64,000 nt of DNA from Bacteroidota bacterium (lineage in GTDB: Bacteria; Bacteroidota; Ignavibacteria; Ignavibacteriales; Ignavibacteriaceae). The position numbers and the translations under genes were made by a program. Each line of letters begins with the position of its first letter. The first letter of the stretch is position 1. The DNA lies in assembly GCA_020161395.1 (NCBI GenBank), contig JAIUOE010000004.1, positions 124,001 to 188,000 of the forward strand, read 5' to 3'. The notes beneath the pieces are model-generated. The model was not told the DNA's origin, made no database searches, and was given only the letters and a program-made list of their open reading frames with translations. Positions 17,659 to 26,883 of this stretch are shown one piece after another.

Positions 17659-18391
17659 CCATTATTGCAAGACAGACATCCAATCCGATGAAATCAGCAA
17701 GTGTAAGGGGTCCCATGGGATGATTCATTCCCAGTTTCATAACTGAATCGATATCTTCCTTTGAAGCAACGCCTTCCATTAAACAGAAGATGGCTTCATT
17801 GATCATAGGCATTAGAATTCTGTTCGAAATGAAACCCGGATAGTCCTGAACTTCAACCGGGACCTTCTGAAGTTTTAGTGTCAACTCTTTTATGGTCGCG
17901 TAGGTTTCATCGCTCGTGGAGTAGCCGCGAATAATTTCCACGAGTTTCATAACAGGTACGGGATTCATGAAATGCATTCCAATGAATCTGTCAGCTCTTG
18001 TTACGGGTGCAAGTTCCGTAATCGAAATGGAGGAAGTATTGGATGCAACTATTGCATCAGGTTTAAGAAAGTTCTCTAAAGTATTAAAAATACTTAACTT
18101 AACATCCTTGTTCTCAAAAACAGCTTCGATGACAAGATCAGAATCGGGATCAATATTCTCAACCCCGATCAATGTGCTTATATTGGCAAGCGCTGAACTT
18201 TTTGTCTCGGAGGAAATTGTTTCCTTTTTCACCATTCTTTCAAGACTTGACGAAATATTCGCTATAGCTCTGTCAAGAAGCTCCTGTCTGGTTTCCACGA
18301 GAGTGACCTTGAATCCGTTGATTGCAAACACGGTAACGATTCCATTACCCATGGTACCGCCACCAACCACAGCGACTTTGTTAATATTCAT
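17540..18391 (-). CDS. hbd: 3-hydroxybutyryl-CoA / 3-hydroxyacyl-CoA dehydrogenase
   Basis: NAD(P)-dependent enzyme interconverting acetoacetyl-CoA and 3-hydroxybutyryl-CoA. The 283-residue length matches stand-alone Hbd/Paa[10 protein letters not shown] is the Rossmann loop; [11 protein letters not shown] and the catalytic His in [15 protein letters not shown], then [15 protein letters not shown], follow as expected, and [11 protein letters not shown] closes it. An AGAGGAGAT ribosome site precedes the ATG. It lies 10 nt behind a thiolase gene, the standard pairing for acetoacetyl-CoA formation and reduction; direction (butyrate or polyhydroxyalkanoate synthesis versus beta-oxidation) cannot be told. 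Confidence 0.93.
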   Translation of the reverse strand: MNINKVAVVGGGTMGNGIVTVFAINGFKVTLVETRQELLDRAIANISSSLERMVKKETISSETKSSALANISTLIGVENIDPDSDLVIEAVFENKDVKLSIFNTLENFLKPDAIVASNTSSISITELAPVTRADRFIGMHFMNPVPVMKLVEIIRGYSTSDETYATIKELTLKLQKVPVEVQDYPGFISNRILMPMINEAIFCLMEGVASKEDIDSVMKLGMNHPMGPLTLADFIGLDVCLAIMDVLYFGFNDPKYRPCPLLKKMVAAGKLGRKSGEGFYKYQ

Positions 18392-18401
18392 GTGATCTCC
18401 T

Positions 18402-19580
18402 CTATTCGTATTTTTTGACGATCATTGCGGAAGCTTCACCACCACCGATGCAGAGGCTTGCCAGACCGTAAGTGGAATTGCGTTTAACCATCTCGTGGAC
18501 AAGTGTTGCTACAATTCTCGCACCGCTTGCCCCGATCGGATGACCAAGAGCAATGGCTCCACCATTAACATTTGTGTTCTCAGTTGAAATACCTGTCAAT
18601 CTGTTTACAGCAATGGAAACGACAGCGAAGGCTTCATTAATCTCATAGAGGTCGATGTCTTTTACAGTCAGGCCTGCTTTGTTCAATACTTTGTGTATTG
18701 CGTCAGCCGGTGCAATTGTGAAATCAACAGGAGCTTTAGCTGCAGAACTCTGGGCTACAATTTCGACAAGTGGTTTATAACCCAATTCAAGTGCTTTTTC
18801 TTCAGACATCACCAAAACGGCAGCGGCTCCATCGTTCAGATTACTTGCATTTGCAGCAGTTACCACACCTTCTTTATCAAAGACGGGTCGCAGGGTAGGA
18901 ATTTTTGCGAAATTGGTCTTTTCAGGGTCTTCATCTTTATCGATGATGGTCTCTCCTGCCTTGGTTTTTAGTACCAGTGGAACCATCTCCTCCTTAAATC
19001 TGCCTTCTTTTTGAGCAGTCTGTGCTTTTGTATAGGAGTTGATGGCAAACTCATCGAGCTCTTCTCTTGTGATAGTCATGTTTTTTGCACATATCTCAGC
19101 ACAATTTCCCATGTGAATCTTGTTGTAAACATCTGTGAGTCCATCAAGCAGGACTGAATCAAGAATCTCGCCGTGACCATACTTAAATCCGTTTCTCCCT
19201 TTTGGAAGAAGATAAGGAGCATTGGACATTGACTCCATGCCTCCAGCAATTATTACATCTGCATCACCGGCAAGAATTGCCTGATGTGCAAGCATTATTG
19301 CTTTTAAGCCACTGCCGCACATTTTGTTTAATGTCATGGTTTCAACAGTATCGGGTAATCCGGCATAAATCGCAGCCTGGCGTGCGGGAGCCTGTCCCTG
19401 ACCTGCCATGAGCACATTTCCGAATATTACTTCATCCACCTTCGATTTATCGATGCCTGATTCCTCGAGCACTGCCTTAATTGCAAAGGAACCGAGTTGT
19501 GCTGCGGTAAAAGATGCAAGAGTGCCACCGAATGAGCCGATTGGAGTCCTTTTTGCGTGAGTAATTACTACTTTTTTCAT
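18402..19580 (-). CDS. Acetyl-CoA C-acetyltransferase (thiolase)
   Basis: Condenses two acetyl-CoA to acetoacetyl-CoA or runs the reverse thiolytic step. A 392-residue thiolase II: nucleophile Cys88 in [10 protein letters not shown], the NEAFA motif with catalytic His region [16 protein letters not shown], and second Cys in [12 protein letters not shown]. An upstream in-frame ATG at 19595 overlaps the holB stop, but ATG 19580 has AAAGG at 7 nt and begins directly with [14 protein letters not shown], so it is chosen. It stands just ahead of hbd; the enclosing operon also includes holB upstream. Confidence 0.94.
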   Translation of the reverse strand: MKKVVITHAKRTPIGSFGGTLASFTAAQLGSFAIKAVLEESGIDKSKVDEVIFGNVLMAGQGQAPARQAAIYAGLPDTVETMTLNKMCGSGLKAIMLAHQAILAGDADVIIAGGMESMSNAPYLLPKGRNGFKYGHGEILDSVLLDGLTDVYNKIHMGNCAEICAKNMTITREELDEFAINSYTKAQTAQKEGRFKEEMVPLVLKTKAGETIIDKDEDPEKTNFAKIPTLRPVFDKEGVVTAANASNLNDGAAAVLVMSEEKALELGYKPLVEIVAQSSAAKAPVDFTIAPADAIHKVLNKAGLTVKDIDLYEINEAFAVVSIAVNRLTGISTENTNVNGGAIALGHPIGASGARIVATLVHEMVKRNSTYGLASLCIGGGEASAMIVKKYE

Positions 19581-19591
19581 TGTAATGCCTT

Positions 19592-20728
19592 TCATAAAAG
19601 ATAAATTTTTTCAGATCTGATCTCTTCCTGGATCAGGGATGCTAACAGAAACATGATATTATAGGAGGCTATTTGCATGTTAACATTGTTGTTTTCAATA
19701 AAATAAAGGATTTTTTCAATCGAATCGATCGCCCTTGTGGGGTCAAGTTTATCATATCTGACCGAAAATTTTTCAAAAGTGTCCATATGTCCCGAGTAAA
19801 ACAAACCCTCCCGGATACCCGCAAGATAGCGTTTGTAATCTTCAAACCAGTACATCACGAGATTAAAAAAGAGTCGAAACAAGTCACTGTCGTTTTCCGT
19901 TATGACCTCTTTCAATTCCATTTGTGCAGACCGGAATTTACCACTAAGGGAGTTTCTGAGGAATGACACAACCGTTGCCTGCCTGTCTACGAGATTTTTT
20001 TCTTTCAGGTATAAAGCTCGTGAGACAGATCCACCACTTATTTTCCCCAATATTTCTGCTTCATGATCTTCAACATCAAAATATCTGTTAAGGATCTGCC
20101 CCACATCCTCGGGGAATAACGGACGAAATTCGAGGGGCCAGCATCTTGAACGGATGGTCTCCCTGAGCATTCCCGGCTCGGAGGTTGTAAGTATAAAAAC
20201 AAAGCCTTTGGGTGGTTCTTCAAGATTCTTCAGAAGAGAATTTTGTGCGGGCTCATTCATCAGATGGGCATCTGATATCAAAATAACTCTGTAACCCGAG
20301 GTGTCGCTGGACAACGATAGATATCTCGTAATCGATCTGATAGACGAGATTTTGATATCATTGGCTTTTGGAATTTTTATGTGGTAGTAGGGATTCGCTT
20401 CTTTTTTGTGAAACTCCTCCTGGATGAATTCTATGTCTGTTTGTGCGAGCCTGTCATATGGACCATCGTCAGATGATTCATTTTTGCCTACAGGTAGAGG
20501 GCAAATAAATTTTATCACAGGTTCCTGAATGGAATCACTGTGTGAAAAAGATGGAAGACCGTCAGAGATAGAGTTTAACAGATTTGCAAATCTGATAGCC
20601 ATAAAATCTTTCCCCGTACCGGCGGGTCCCGAGAAAAGGAGGGCTTGCGGAAATTTTTTATTGGTCAGAAATCCGGTAAGTATTTCCTTAACGGATTCCT
20701 GACCATAAATACCACTGAACGGATCCAT
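19592..20728 (-). CDS. holB: DNA polymerase III delta' subunit-like AAA+ protein
   Basis: Clamp-loader ATPase-family subunit, 378 residues. It begins DPFSGIYGQESVKEIL and has a Walker A loop GPAGTGKD at 34-41, SLLKNLEEPPKGFVFIL typical of delta'/gamma after Walker B, and the SRC-like sensor region RSRCWPLEF. The four zinc-binding cysteines common between Walker A and B of gamma/delta' are absent; only one Cys is in that region. The gene could also be called DnaX-like, but without a gamma C-terminus delta' is the better name. The stop TGA overlaps an ATG upstream of the thiolase start. Confidence 0.87.
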   Translation of the reverse strand: MDPFSGIYGQESVKEILTGFLTNKKFPQALLFSGPAGTGKDFMAIRFANLLNSISDGLPSFSHSDSIQEPVIKFICPLPVGKNESSDDGPYDRLAQTDIEFIQEEFHKKEANPYYHIKIPKANDIKISSIRSITRYLSLSSDTSGYRVILISDAHLMNEPAQNSLLKNLEEPPKGFVFILTTSEPGMLRETIRSRCWPLEFRPLFPEDVGQILNRYFDVEDHEAEILGKISGGSVSRALYLKEKNLVDRQATVVSFLRNSLSGKFRSAQMELKEVITENDSDLFRLFFNLVMYWFEDYKRYLAGIREGLFYSGHMDTFEKFSVRYDKLDPTRAIDSIEKILYFIENNNVNMQIASYNIMFLLASLIQEEIRSEKIYLL

Positions 20729-20751
20729 TATCAGAGGGAATTACACTTCAC

Positions 20752-20973
20752 TCAATACTCATCGGTATTGAAGAAGTAGTCTTCGTCAGTAGGATAGTCG
20801 GGCCAGATATCTTCAATTGATTCATACGGTTCATCGGAGTCTTCCAGTTCCTTCAGGTTTTCGATAACCTCAAGCGGAGCCCCGATGCGTTCTGCATAAT
20901 CAATCAATTCCTCCTTGGAAGCGGGCCAAGGAGCATCTTCGAGATAAGACGCCAGTTCAATTGTCCAAATCAT
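20752..20973 (-). CDS. DUF2795-family small acidic protein
   Basis: A 73-residue protein of the DUF2795 type. The core (YLEDAPWPASKEELIDYAERIGAP, of which PWPASKEEL and the central helix are typical) is followed by an acidic, Tyr/Phe-rich tail (PDYPTDEDYFFNTDEY). No signal peptide. Family members occur beside many unrelated genes in Bacteroidota and Chlorobi, and the role is unknown. It sits between holB (23 nt) and the M23 peptidase (18 nt) and is probably co-transcribed with both. Confidence 0.8.
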   Translation of the reverse strand: MIWTIELASYLEDAPWPASKEELIDYAERIGAPLEVIENLKELEDSDEPYESIEDIWPDYPTDEDYFFNTDEY

Positions 20974-20991
20974 ATATTGATCCCTATTTTG

Positions 20992-21933
20992 TTATTTCTT
21001 CGATTTCTTGTCAAAATTGGCTTTTTCCTCGTCAAAGAAAAAATCAGCCGGGTTTAAATGTTCGCCGTTATAGATAACTTCGTAGTGAAGATGGGGTCCT
21101 GTTGAGAGCCCTGTGCTTCCTACAAGAGCGATTAGCTCACCTCTGGAAATCTTGTCCCCTTTTTTTACTAAAAGTTTGGAACAATGCCCGTACAGAGTTT
21201 TGTAACCCGAGGCATGAGCAATAATTACACAAAGTCCGTAGCCGCTGAAATTATCAGCTCTTTCCACGATTCCATCTGCAGAAGCGAAAATCTCCTGTCC
21301 GTAGGTGGAACCCATATCGAGTCCTGTGTGGAACTGCGGCCTTCCTGTAATCGGATTTTTACGCGGACCAAAACTTGTCCGGTTAAAAGAAGCATCCAAC
21401 GGCTTTATTGAGGGTATTCCCCTGAGGTAGCCGGTCTTGTCGACGAATGCTGTTGAAATTTCCTTGTTGATTCTCGACTGAAGCTCGAGATTGTTTTCGA
21501 GCAGTTTCAATAATTTGGAGGCATCTTCAAGACTGCCGTAAGAAGCGGATGCCAGCCCTCCTGTTAATTCGTAGGATGCAAGGGTGTTGTCAATTTTGAA
21601 CAGGTCTTCATCCATTCTGGGAAGGTCGGCAATCTCCCGGATTTCATTATTCAGACTTATTACTGTTGAGAGTCTCCCGTTGACACGGGCAATCTCCTCT
21701 TTCAGCTCTGTGAGCTGTTTCTTTAATTCTGCGTTTTCGACAGCGAGCCCTGAGGAGTTTTCGTTGTCACCTGATACCCCCGGAAAGAATCCGGATGTGA
21801 GTAGAATGATAAATTGAAAAACAAAAAATGTAACAATAACTGGGAAAATCGATTTTGCAGGGGGTAATTTAAATGTGCGTATTTTAAGTTCTCGTCTGGA
21901 GATAAAATAATATCTGCTCAGAAAATTGCGCAT
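20992..21933 (-). CDS. M23 family metallopeptidase, membrane anchored
   Basis: Cell-wall LytM-type endopeptidase or its inactive adaptor. One membrane helix at about 30-50, a coiled coil at about 65-110, and an M23 domain from about residue 195 to 295: zinc ligands HTGLDMG and HLHYE with the intermediate His in IIAHASGYKTLYGH. All metal and catalytic positions are present, so I expect an active enzyme that trims peptidoglycan cross-bridges. A candidate promoter lies 45-75 nt upstream of the ATG. Confidence 0.9.
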   Translation of the reverse strand: MRNFLSRYYFISRRELKIRTFKLPPAKSIFPVIVTFFVFQFIILLTSGFFPGVSGDNENSSGLAVENAELKKQLTELKEEIARVNGRLSTVISLNNEIREIADLPRMDEDLFKIDNTLASYELTGGLASASYGSLEDASKLLKLLENNLELQSRINKEISTAFVDKTGYLRGIPSIKPLDASFNRTSFGPRKNPITGRPQFHTGLDMGSTYGQEIFASADGIVERADNFSGYGLCVIIAHASGYKTLYGHCSKLLVKKGDKISRGELIALVGSTGLSTGPHLHYEVIYNGEHLNPADFFFDEEKANFDKKSKK

Positions 21934-21977
21934 AGAGTCTTGAATTTAAAGAATAAAAAAAATAAAAATTTGATGTA

Positions 21978-22008
21978 CAAAACTAAGAAACTGACACTCT
22001 TAAACAAG
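21978..22008 (-). promoter_or_regulatory. Candidate Bacteroidota-type promoter of the M23 peptidase gene
   Basis: On the - strand CTTG (22008-22005), then 19 nt, then TAGTTTTG (21985-21978), a full TAnnTTTG -7 box 44 nt before the ATG at 21933. It lies in the 81-nt gap after the hprK stop, so the M23-holB-thiolase-hbd-CLC group can be transcribed on its own. Confidence 0.55.
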
Positions 22009-22014
22009 ACATAT

Positions 22015-23013
22015 TTACTCGAAATCGTGCTCAAAGTAGTCAATTCCGCGGGTAAAATTATCCCCCGAGGGGCTTTTCAATCTTCTGTCCAGTCGGTCTC
22101 TGAATATCTTTGCACTGTCGTAGCCATAATGCTTCAACAGATAATTTAGCGCGATGACTTCAGTGATTACTGTAATATTCTTGCCGGGAACTATCGGGAG
22201 GGTTACATATGGCAGTTCCACATCCATAATTTGAGTGGTCGTATCATCCAATCCTGTCCTTGTGTATTCGTGTTCGGGGTCCCAAATCTCGAGATGGACA
22301 ATTACTTCGATTCTCTTCTGATACCGGATTGCACGGATTCCAAACATTTTTTCCACATTAATCAGACCAAGACCCCGGATTTCCATAAAATGTTTCGAAA
22401 GATCGGTTCCGGAACCCATGATTATTCCCTCTCCCTTTTTGGTAGCGATCACAACATCGTCGGCAACAAGCCGGTGACCCCTCTCCACCAGATCCAGAGC
22501 GACCTCACTCTTCCCTACTCCCGATTGACCCGTGAAAAGGATTCCCACTCCGTAAACATCAATCAAGGAAGCATGGATGGATGCCTGGGGCATAAACTGG
22601 TCGTCGAGGAAATCACTTATAAAGAAACTTAATCTCGTTGTGGAATCAGGTGAACCGAATATCGCCACACCGTATTTCTCCGATAACTCGAACATTTCAG
22701 GGAACGGTTGAATGTTGTTGGTGATGATTATGCAGGGAATGTCAAATTTGAAGATATTCTCGATGGTGGTTTTTCGTTGTTCTTCAGGTATGGACAACAA
22801 ATATCTGATCTCAGTATTTCCGAAAATCTGAATCCTGTTGTACGAGAATAAATCAACAAACCCGGCTAAAGCCAAGCCGGGTCTGTGAAGATTAGGTTCT
22901 TTTATTTTCTTTTCAAATCCACGGGTTCCCGTGAAATTTGTGATTTTAAATTTACCGGTTGTTCTGTTAAAGAAGAACTCAACAGTAATGTGGTCTTTTT
23001 TAATCAGTTCCAA
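22015..23013 (-). CDS. hprK: HPr kinase/phosphorylase
   Basis: Bifunctional P-loop enzyme that phosphorylates and dephosphorylates a serine of HPr-like proteins. 332 residues; the N-terminal domain is followed by Walker A GQSGVGKSEVALDL at 162-169 and the signature RGHRLVADDVV; the C-terminal K3-type loop IMDVELPYVTLPIVPGKN is present. The start is TTG, supported by AGGAG 10 nt upstream inside the hpf 3' end. No PTS components are nearby. In lineages without a sugar PTS, HprK may act on other Ser-containing targets; that is inference. Confidence 0.93.
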   Translation of the reverse strand: MELIKKDHITVEFFFNRTTGKFKITNFTGTRGFEKKIKEPNLHRPGLALAGFVDLFSYNRIQIFGNTEIRYLLSIPEEQRKTTIENIFKFDIPCIIITNNIQPFPEMFELSEKYGVAIFGSPDSTTRLSFFISDFLDDQFMPQASIHASLIDVYGVGILFTGQSGVGKSEVALDLVERGHRLVADDVVIATKKGEGIIMGSGTDLSKHFMEIRGLGLINVEKMFGIRAIRYQKRIEVIVHLEIWDPEHEYTRTGLDDTTTQIMDVELPYVTLPIVPGKNITVITEVIALNYLLKHYGYDSAKIFRDRLDRRLKSPSGDNFTRGIDYFEHDFE

Positions 23014-23017
23014 TAAA

Positions 23018-23335
23018 TTACAACTCCTGTTCGGTTTTCTTTACAGCGTCTCTTTTTGTTTTTCTTTTTGTGATCTGTTTTTCGATTTTTTCCACGGCGG
23101 CTTTTAGTGCCTTGCCGTACTCGTCAGCTTCATCTTTGGCAGTTAAAACTGTTCCTGGGAGTTTAACTATCAACTCAACTTCCTTGATGCTATCCTTCAC
23201 ATTTTGATAGCTCATGATCACCTCGACATCAAGAATTTCGTCTGAAAATTTCTGTAATGAGAGAACCTCTTCCTTAATCAGATCTTTTAAGGTGTCTCTT
23301 GCGGTGAACTTTCTTGCTGTTATCTGTATATTCAT
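23018..23335 (-). CDS. hpf: Ribosome hibernation promoting factor (HPF/RaiA, short form)
   Basis: Beta-alpha fold of the HPF/YfiA family, 105 residues, lacking the C-terminal dimerisation domain of long HPF. NIQITARKFTARDTLKDL starts it, and KDEADEYGKALKAAVEKIEKQI is the typical second helix, with a basic tail. Binds the 30S decoding region in stationary phase to block translation. It starts 16 nt after the recombinase stop and is followed by hprK after 4 nt. Confidence 0.9.
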   Translation of the reverse strand: MNIQITARKFTARDTLKDLIKEEVLSLQKFSDEILDVEVIMSYQNVKDSIKEVELIVKLPGTVLTAKDEADEYGKALKAAVEKIEKQITKRKTKRDAVKKTEQEL

Positions 23336-23351
23336 GGTACCTCCCGAATAA

Positions 23352-24248
23352 TTATGACTTTGGGTGAGCTTTTTTGTATATACTTCGCAACCGTTCGATA
23401 CTTACATGCGTATATATCTGTGTGGTTGAAAGATTTTCATGACCTAATATCTCTTTTATTGCCAGTAAATCCGCTCCATTGTCCAGCATGTGGGTAGCAG
23501 AACTGTGTCGCAACACATGAGGACTTTTTTTCTCAATCTCGGTAACCACCGACAGGTAACGGTTGACCAGCCGGTAAACATATTTTACATTTATACTATT
23601 TCCAAGATGATTAATCAGGAAATACGGACTGACAGAGATTCCAATTCTAATATCGTAATATTTTTTCAGACAATCAAGGGAAACTCTTCCGACAGGGACA
23701 ATTCTAACTTTTGAACCCTTCCCTAAAACTCTTATCGATCCTTTTAGGAAATCGATATCCCCGGTTTTTACTGAACAAACCTCTGAAACACGCAAAGAAC
23801 ATCCATAGAGCAATTCAAGAATTGCTTCATGGAGAAGAATTTTAAATTGGTTTTGTTCGAGAGTTTGCGATACAGAGGCAGCTTTTTCAAATTCCTTTTC
23901 AGAGATAATCTCCGGCAGTTTTCTTCGAAATTTTGGATTCTTAATGTCTTTTATAAAGTTATAATCAATCAACTCACGATCCAGCAGAAAATCGAAAAAC
24001 ATCCTTAGCGTCGTCATTTTTCTGGCGATACTGGATTTGTCAAGATCTCTTCCATTCATGTGACCAACATATCTCTTGACAACTTTTATGGAAACATGTC
24101 GCAAGGATTTGATTTCAAGTTCATCACAGAAAGTCCTGAACTCTTGCAAGTCATGTCGATATGCTGTCAAAGTATTCTGAGAAGTCTTTTTTTCCAACTC
24201 AAGATAAGCCAGAAAAGCTTCACAATTTTTATCGAGGTCAGTAATCAC
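23352..24248 (-). CDS. Tyrosine recombinase XerC/XerD-like
   Basis: A 298-residue site-specific recombinase resolving chromosome dimers. N-terminal core-binding domain (FLAYLELEKKTSQNTL...) and a catalytic domain with Arg in YGCSLRVSEVC, Lys in VLGKGSKVR, HVLRHSSATHML (H-x2-R), GHENLSTTQIYTHV with the nucleophilic Tyr. Size and shape fit the housekeeping XerC/D pair rather than phage integrases. Start GTG; no strong ribosome site. I do not see a dif site in this window. It opens the hpf-hprK run. Confidence 0.9.
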   Translation of the reverse strand: MITDLDKNCEAFLAYLELEKKTSQNTLTAYRHDLQEFRTFCDELEIKSLRHVSIKVVKRYVGHMNGRDLDKSSIARKMTTLRMFFDFLLDRELIDYNFIKDIKNPKFRRKLPEIISEKEFEKAASVSQTLEQNQFKILLHEAILELLYGCSLRVSEVCSVKTGDIDFLKGSIRVLGKGSKVRIVPVGRVSLDCLKKYYDIRIGISVSPYFLINHLGNSINVKYVYRLVNRYLSVVTEIEKKSPHVLRHSSATHMLDNGADLLAIKEILGHENLSTTQIYTHVSIERLRSIYKKAHPKS

Positions 24249-24270
24249 AGAATATAAAAAAGTTGCTTGA

Positions 24271-24708
24271 TTATATAATAAATAATTTTGGATAAAGCAA
24301 CTCTACGAGATGATCTTCCTCACTCTTCATGATTTTTTTCTTCTCATCCGTCGTGTCATCGTAACCGGTTAAATGCAAAATCCCGTGAACGATGAGTCTC
24401 AGGAGCTCACTTTCCACCGAAACACCAAATTCTTCGGCATTTTCTTCAGCAATTTCACTACAGATAAGCAATTCGGCATCTATTTTGCCATCTTCGTCTC
24501 TGTCATACTCGAAGGTAATGATGTCTGTGGGATAATCGTGATTAAGATGTTCTTTGTTTATTTCCCGAATAATCTCCTTTGTAACGAAAGAAATTTCAAG
24601 ATAAGAAAAATGAAAGTCCTTAATTTTCGAGACCTCATTCACAATGGTTTTTACCAGTGTTTTTGTGAGCGCTGGTTTCGAATGAATTTCGACATCAATA
24701 TTTTTCAT
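24271..24708 (-). CDS. ybeY: Endoribonuclease YbeY (rRNA maturation)
   Basis: A 145-residue metal-dependent RNase acting on 16S rRNA 3' end and ribosome quality control. The zinc motif reads HGILHLTGYDD, followed by SEEDHL. In most bacteria the third ligand is His (GYDH); here it is Asp, which I recall as normal in Bacteroidota. The upstream strand motif INKEHLNHDYPTDIITFEY is typical. Its ATG overlaps the gamma-carbonic anhydrase stop by 4 bp, so the two are coupled. Confidence 0.92.
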   Translation of the reverse strand: MKNIDVEIHSKPALTKTLVKTIVNEVSKIKDFHFSYLEISFVTKEIIREINKEHLNHDYPTDIITFEYDRDEDGKIDAELLICSEIAEENAEEFGVSVESELLRLIVHGILHLTGYDDTTDEKKKIMKSEEDHLVELLYPKLFII

Positions 24709-25262
24709 TGCAAGTCCTTTCTAATATCATTCAAAATTGATATTTCACTTTCTTTTGCAATCTCAAAATAATGATAAGCACTTTTTTCGAAATAAGCAAG
24801 TTCTTTCTCAGTTAAATTGCGAATTATTTTTGCAGGTGTTCCTGCATACATAAATCCCGATTTTATTACCATCCCGGGAGTGACGACAGAACCCGCGGCA
24901 ACGATGGAGTTTCTCTCCACTAGAGCACCATCGAGAATGAGGGAACCTATTCCGATTAGAGAATAGTCTTCAATGGTGCAGGCATGCAGATTGGCGCTGT
25001 GACCTACTGTAACGAAACTTCCAATTTTCAATGGAAAGTTTTCACCTGTTACATGAAGGATCGAACCATCCTGAATATTAGTAAACTCCCCAATGGTGAT
25101 TGACTGAACATCGCCTCTAAGAACAGAGTTATACCACAAAGAGGAGCATTTCCCAACCGTAACATCCCCTATTATTCGTACTCCGTCAGCGATAAAGACG
25201 GAATCATCGATTTGAGGAAATTGACCTCCGTAAGAGCAGATGGTGGCTTTTGAATTTTTCAA
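24705..25262 (-). CDS. Gamma-carbonic anhydrase-like left-handed beta-helix protein
   Basis: Hexapeptide-repeat protein of 185 residues in the CaiE/PaaY/YrdA group. Trimeric left-handed beta-helix: GDVTVGKCSSLWYNSVLRGD and later coils. The three zinc histidines of gamma-carbonic anhydrases are in SILHVTG and VGHSANLHAC, so it may bind metal and hydrate CO2, but many homologues are inactive or act on acyl-CoA. C-terminal YAGTPAKIIRNLTEKE is family-typical. Start is TTG with GGAG 11 nt upstream. Confidence 0.87.
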   Translation of the reverse strand: MKNSKATICSYGGQFPQIDDSVFIADGVRIIGDVTVGKCSSLWYNSVLRGDVQSITIGEFTNIQDGSILHVTGENFPLKIGSFVTVGHSANLHACTIEDYSLIGIGSLILDGALVERNSIVAAGSVVTPGMVIKSGFMYAGTPAKIIRNLTEKELAYFEKSAYHYFEIAKESEISILNDIRKDLQ

Positions 25263-25278
25263 TCTAAATATATCTCCT

Positions 25279-26868
25279 CTATCTTAGTTTTGCAATTTTT
25301 GCCGCTTCAGGAAACAGTTTCAGAGCTTTGAGTACAACATCATCATGTTTCATGTAAACGAAATAGAACCCTTGCTGGTTCCAGATGTAGCGGGCGACCT
25401 CGGCTTTAATTCTGTTTTTCATGTATGAAATGCTGGCAGGTGAATTTTTGATATCTGATTCAAGATTTATCTCACCTGCAAAAGCGAGGAATGAATTTAT
25501 ATCACCCTGACTGAATTCAAATTTACTCTCAAACCCACTCACATCCTTAAATTCATTTTTAATTCGATCACCATTTTTTTCAAACCACAAAAGTGCAGCC
25601 TGTGAGTAAAAGTTGTTTCTCAGGAGAGCGTAAGCCTCTTTTTTGTCTTCAAAAACACCGGCAGCCACATCAGGGGTTATCCCTCCCCCGCCATATACTT
25701 TTCTTTTATCCGGTGTAAGATAAGAAGGAAGATGATTTACAGAGTCTGAAAGGGATTCGTTTTCAGAATCTTCCCTCTCCTCCACTTCCTTATAGTAGTC
25801 TTCTCTATCTTCGTAATGCCTTTGTATGGATCTCCCCAACGGGGTGTAATATTTCGCGATTGTGAGTCTGATGGCGGAACCGTCGCCAAGAGGCACCTGC
25901 TGTTGGACAAGGCCCTTCCCGAAACTTCTTTCTCCGATGATAAGACCCCTGTCCCAATCCTGAATTGCTCCTGCGAGTATTTCCGCTGCTGATGCACTCG
26001 ACCTGTTGATGAGGAGAATCAGAGGCATTTTTTCGAACGGAAATGCAGTCTCAGCTTTAAAAACTTCATTCGCCTGAGAAATTCGTCCTTTTGTCGATAC
26101 TATTACTTTCTCTCCATCTATGAAGTAATCGGCAATTTTAACCGCCTCATTCAGATATCCACCCGGATTATTACGCAAATCGATTACGATCTGCTTCATT
26201 CCCTTGGCACGAAGTGAATTCAGCATATCCAATACTTCAACGGATGTTTTCTCACCAAATCTTACAATGTTAAAGTAGCCTGTTATCGAGTCGAGCATGA
26301 ATCCCGCTGTGACAGATTTAACGGGAATCTTTCCTCTTCTTATCGATTTAACAATTAAATCCTTTTTTCCATACCTCAAAATGGAGATATTTACAGTGGA
26401 GCCGGCTTTCCCTTTTATTCTTTTCCTGATCAGATCAGTTTTTATTTTCACTGCAGAAGAGTCGCCAATTTTAATAATTTTATCACCCGGAAGGAGACCG
26501 GCTTTTTCACTTGGACCCCCCGGCATAACAGAAATTACATTGATTGTGTCTTTTATCAATTGAAATTCAATCCCGATTCCTTCGAACTCACCCTTCATTT
26601 CCTCTTCACTTCCTCTGACCTCATCATCGGTCAAATAGACACTGTGAGGGTCAAGTTTTGAGAGTATCCCCTCTATTGCGTTCCTTCCAAGTGTCGAATC
26701 GGAGAGTTCATCAACATATAATTTTTTAATCAGATCGTAAGCCTGATCAATTTTATCCTTTTCACCTGTGGCAAAGAGGCTCCCGTTACCGTAAAATCGC
26801 TCGTACAGCATGAAGAGTGAGAGGAGAACAACGATCACAATAAGTGATTTTACAACTTTATTATCCAT
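25279..26868 (-). CDS. S41 family C-terminal processing peptidase
   Basis: Membrane-anchored periplasmic protease of 529 residues: helix at 7-24, PDZ domain around 95-175 (GIGIEFQLIKDTINVISVMP), then the protease core VIDLRNNPGGYL. The Ser-Lys dyad is present as Ser in NRSSASAAEILAGA and Lys in GERSFGKGLVQ. It degrades or processes proteins by their C-termini in the envelope. The extended C-terminal half (from about 400) is family-variable. It precedes the carbonic anhydrase-like gene by 16 nt. Confidence 0.92.
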   Translation of the reverse strand: MDNKVVKSLIVIVVLLSLFMLYERFYGNGSLFATGEKDKIDQAYDLIKKLYVDELSDSTLGRNAIEGILSKLDPHSVYLTDDEVRGSEEEMKGEFEGIGIEFQLIKDTINVISVMPGGPSEKAGLLPGDKIIKIGDSSAVKIKTDLIRKRIKGKAGSTVNISILRYGKKDLIVKSIRRGKIPVKSVTAGFMLDSITGYFNIVRFGEKTSVEVLDMLNSLRAKGMKQIVIDLRNNPGGYLNEAVKIADYFIDGEKVIVSTKGRISQANEVFKAETAFPFEKMPLILLINRSSASAAEILAGAIQDWDRGLIIGERSFGKGLVQQQVPLGDGSAIRLTIAKYYTPLGRSIQRHYEDREDYYKEVEEREDSENESLSDSVNHLPSYLTPDKRKVYGGGGITPDVAAGVFEDKKEAYALLRNNFYSQAALLWFEKNGDRIKNEFKDVSGFESKFEFSQGDINSFLAFAGEINLESDIKNSPASISYMKNRIKAEVARYIWNQQGFYFVYMKHDDVVLKALKLFPEAAKIAKLR

Positions 26869-26883
26869 TTTTTACCAGATTTT

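Noticed and set aside
23352-24248. Xer recombinase as a phage or integron integrase
   Set aside because: Length and context (hpf, hprK, ybeY) are those of the housekeeping XerC/D; no attachment repeats, cassette or phage genes are nearby.
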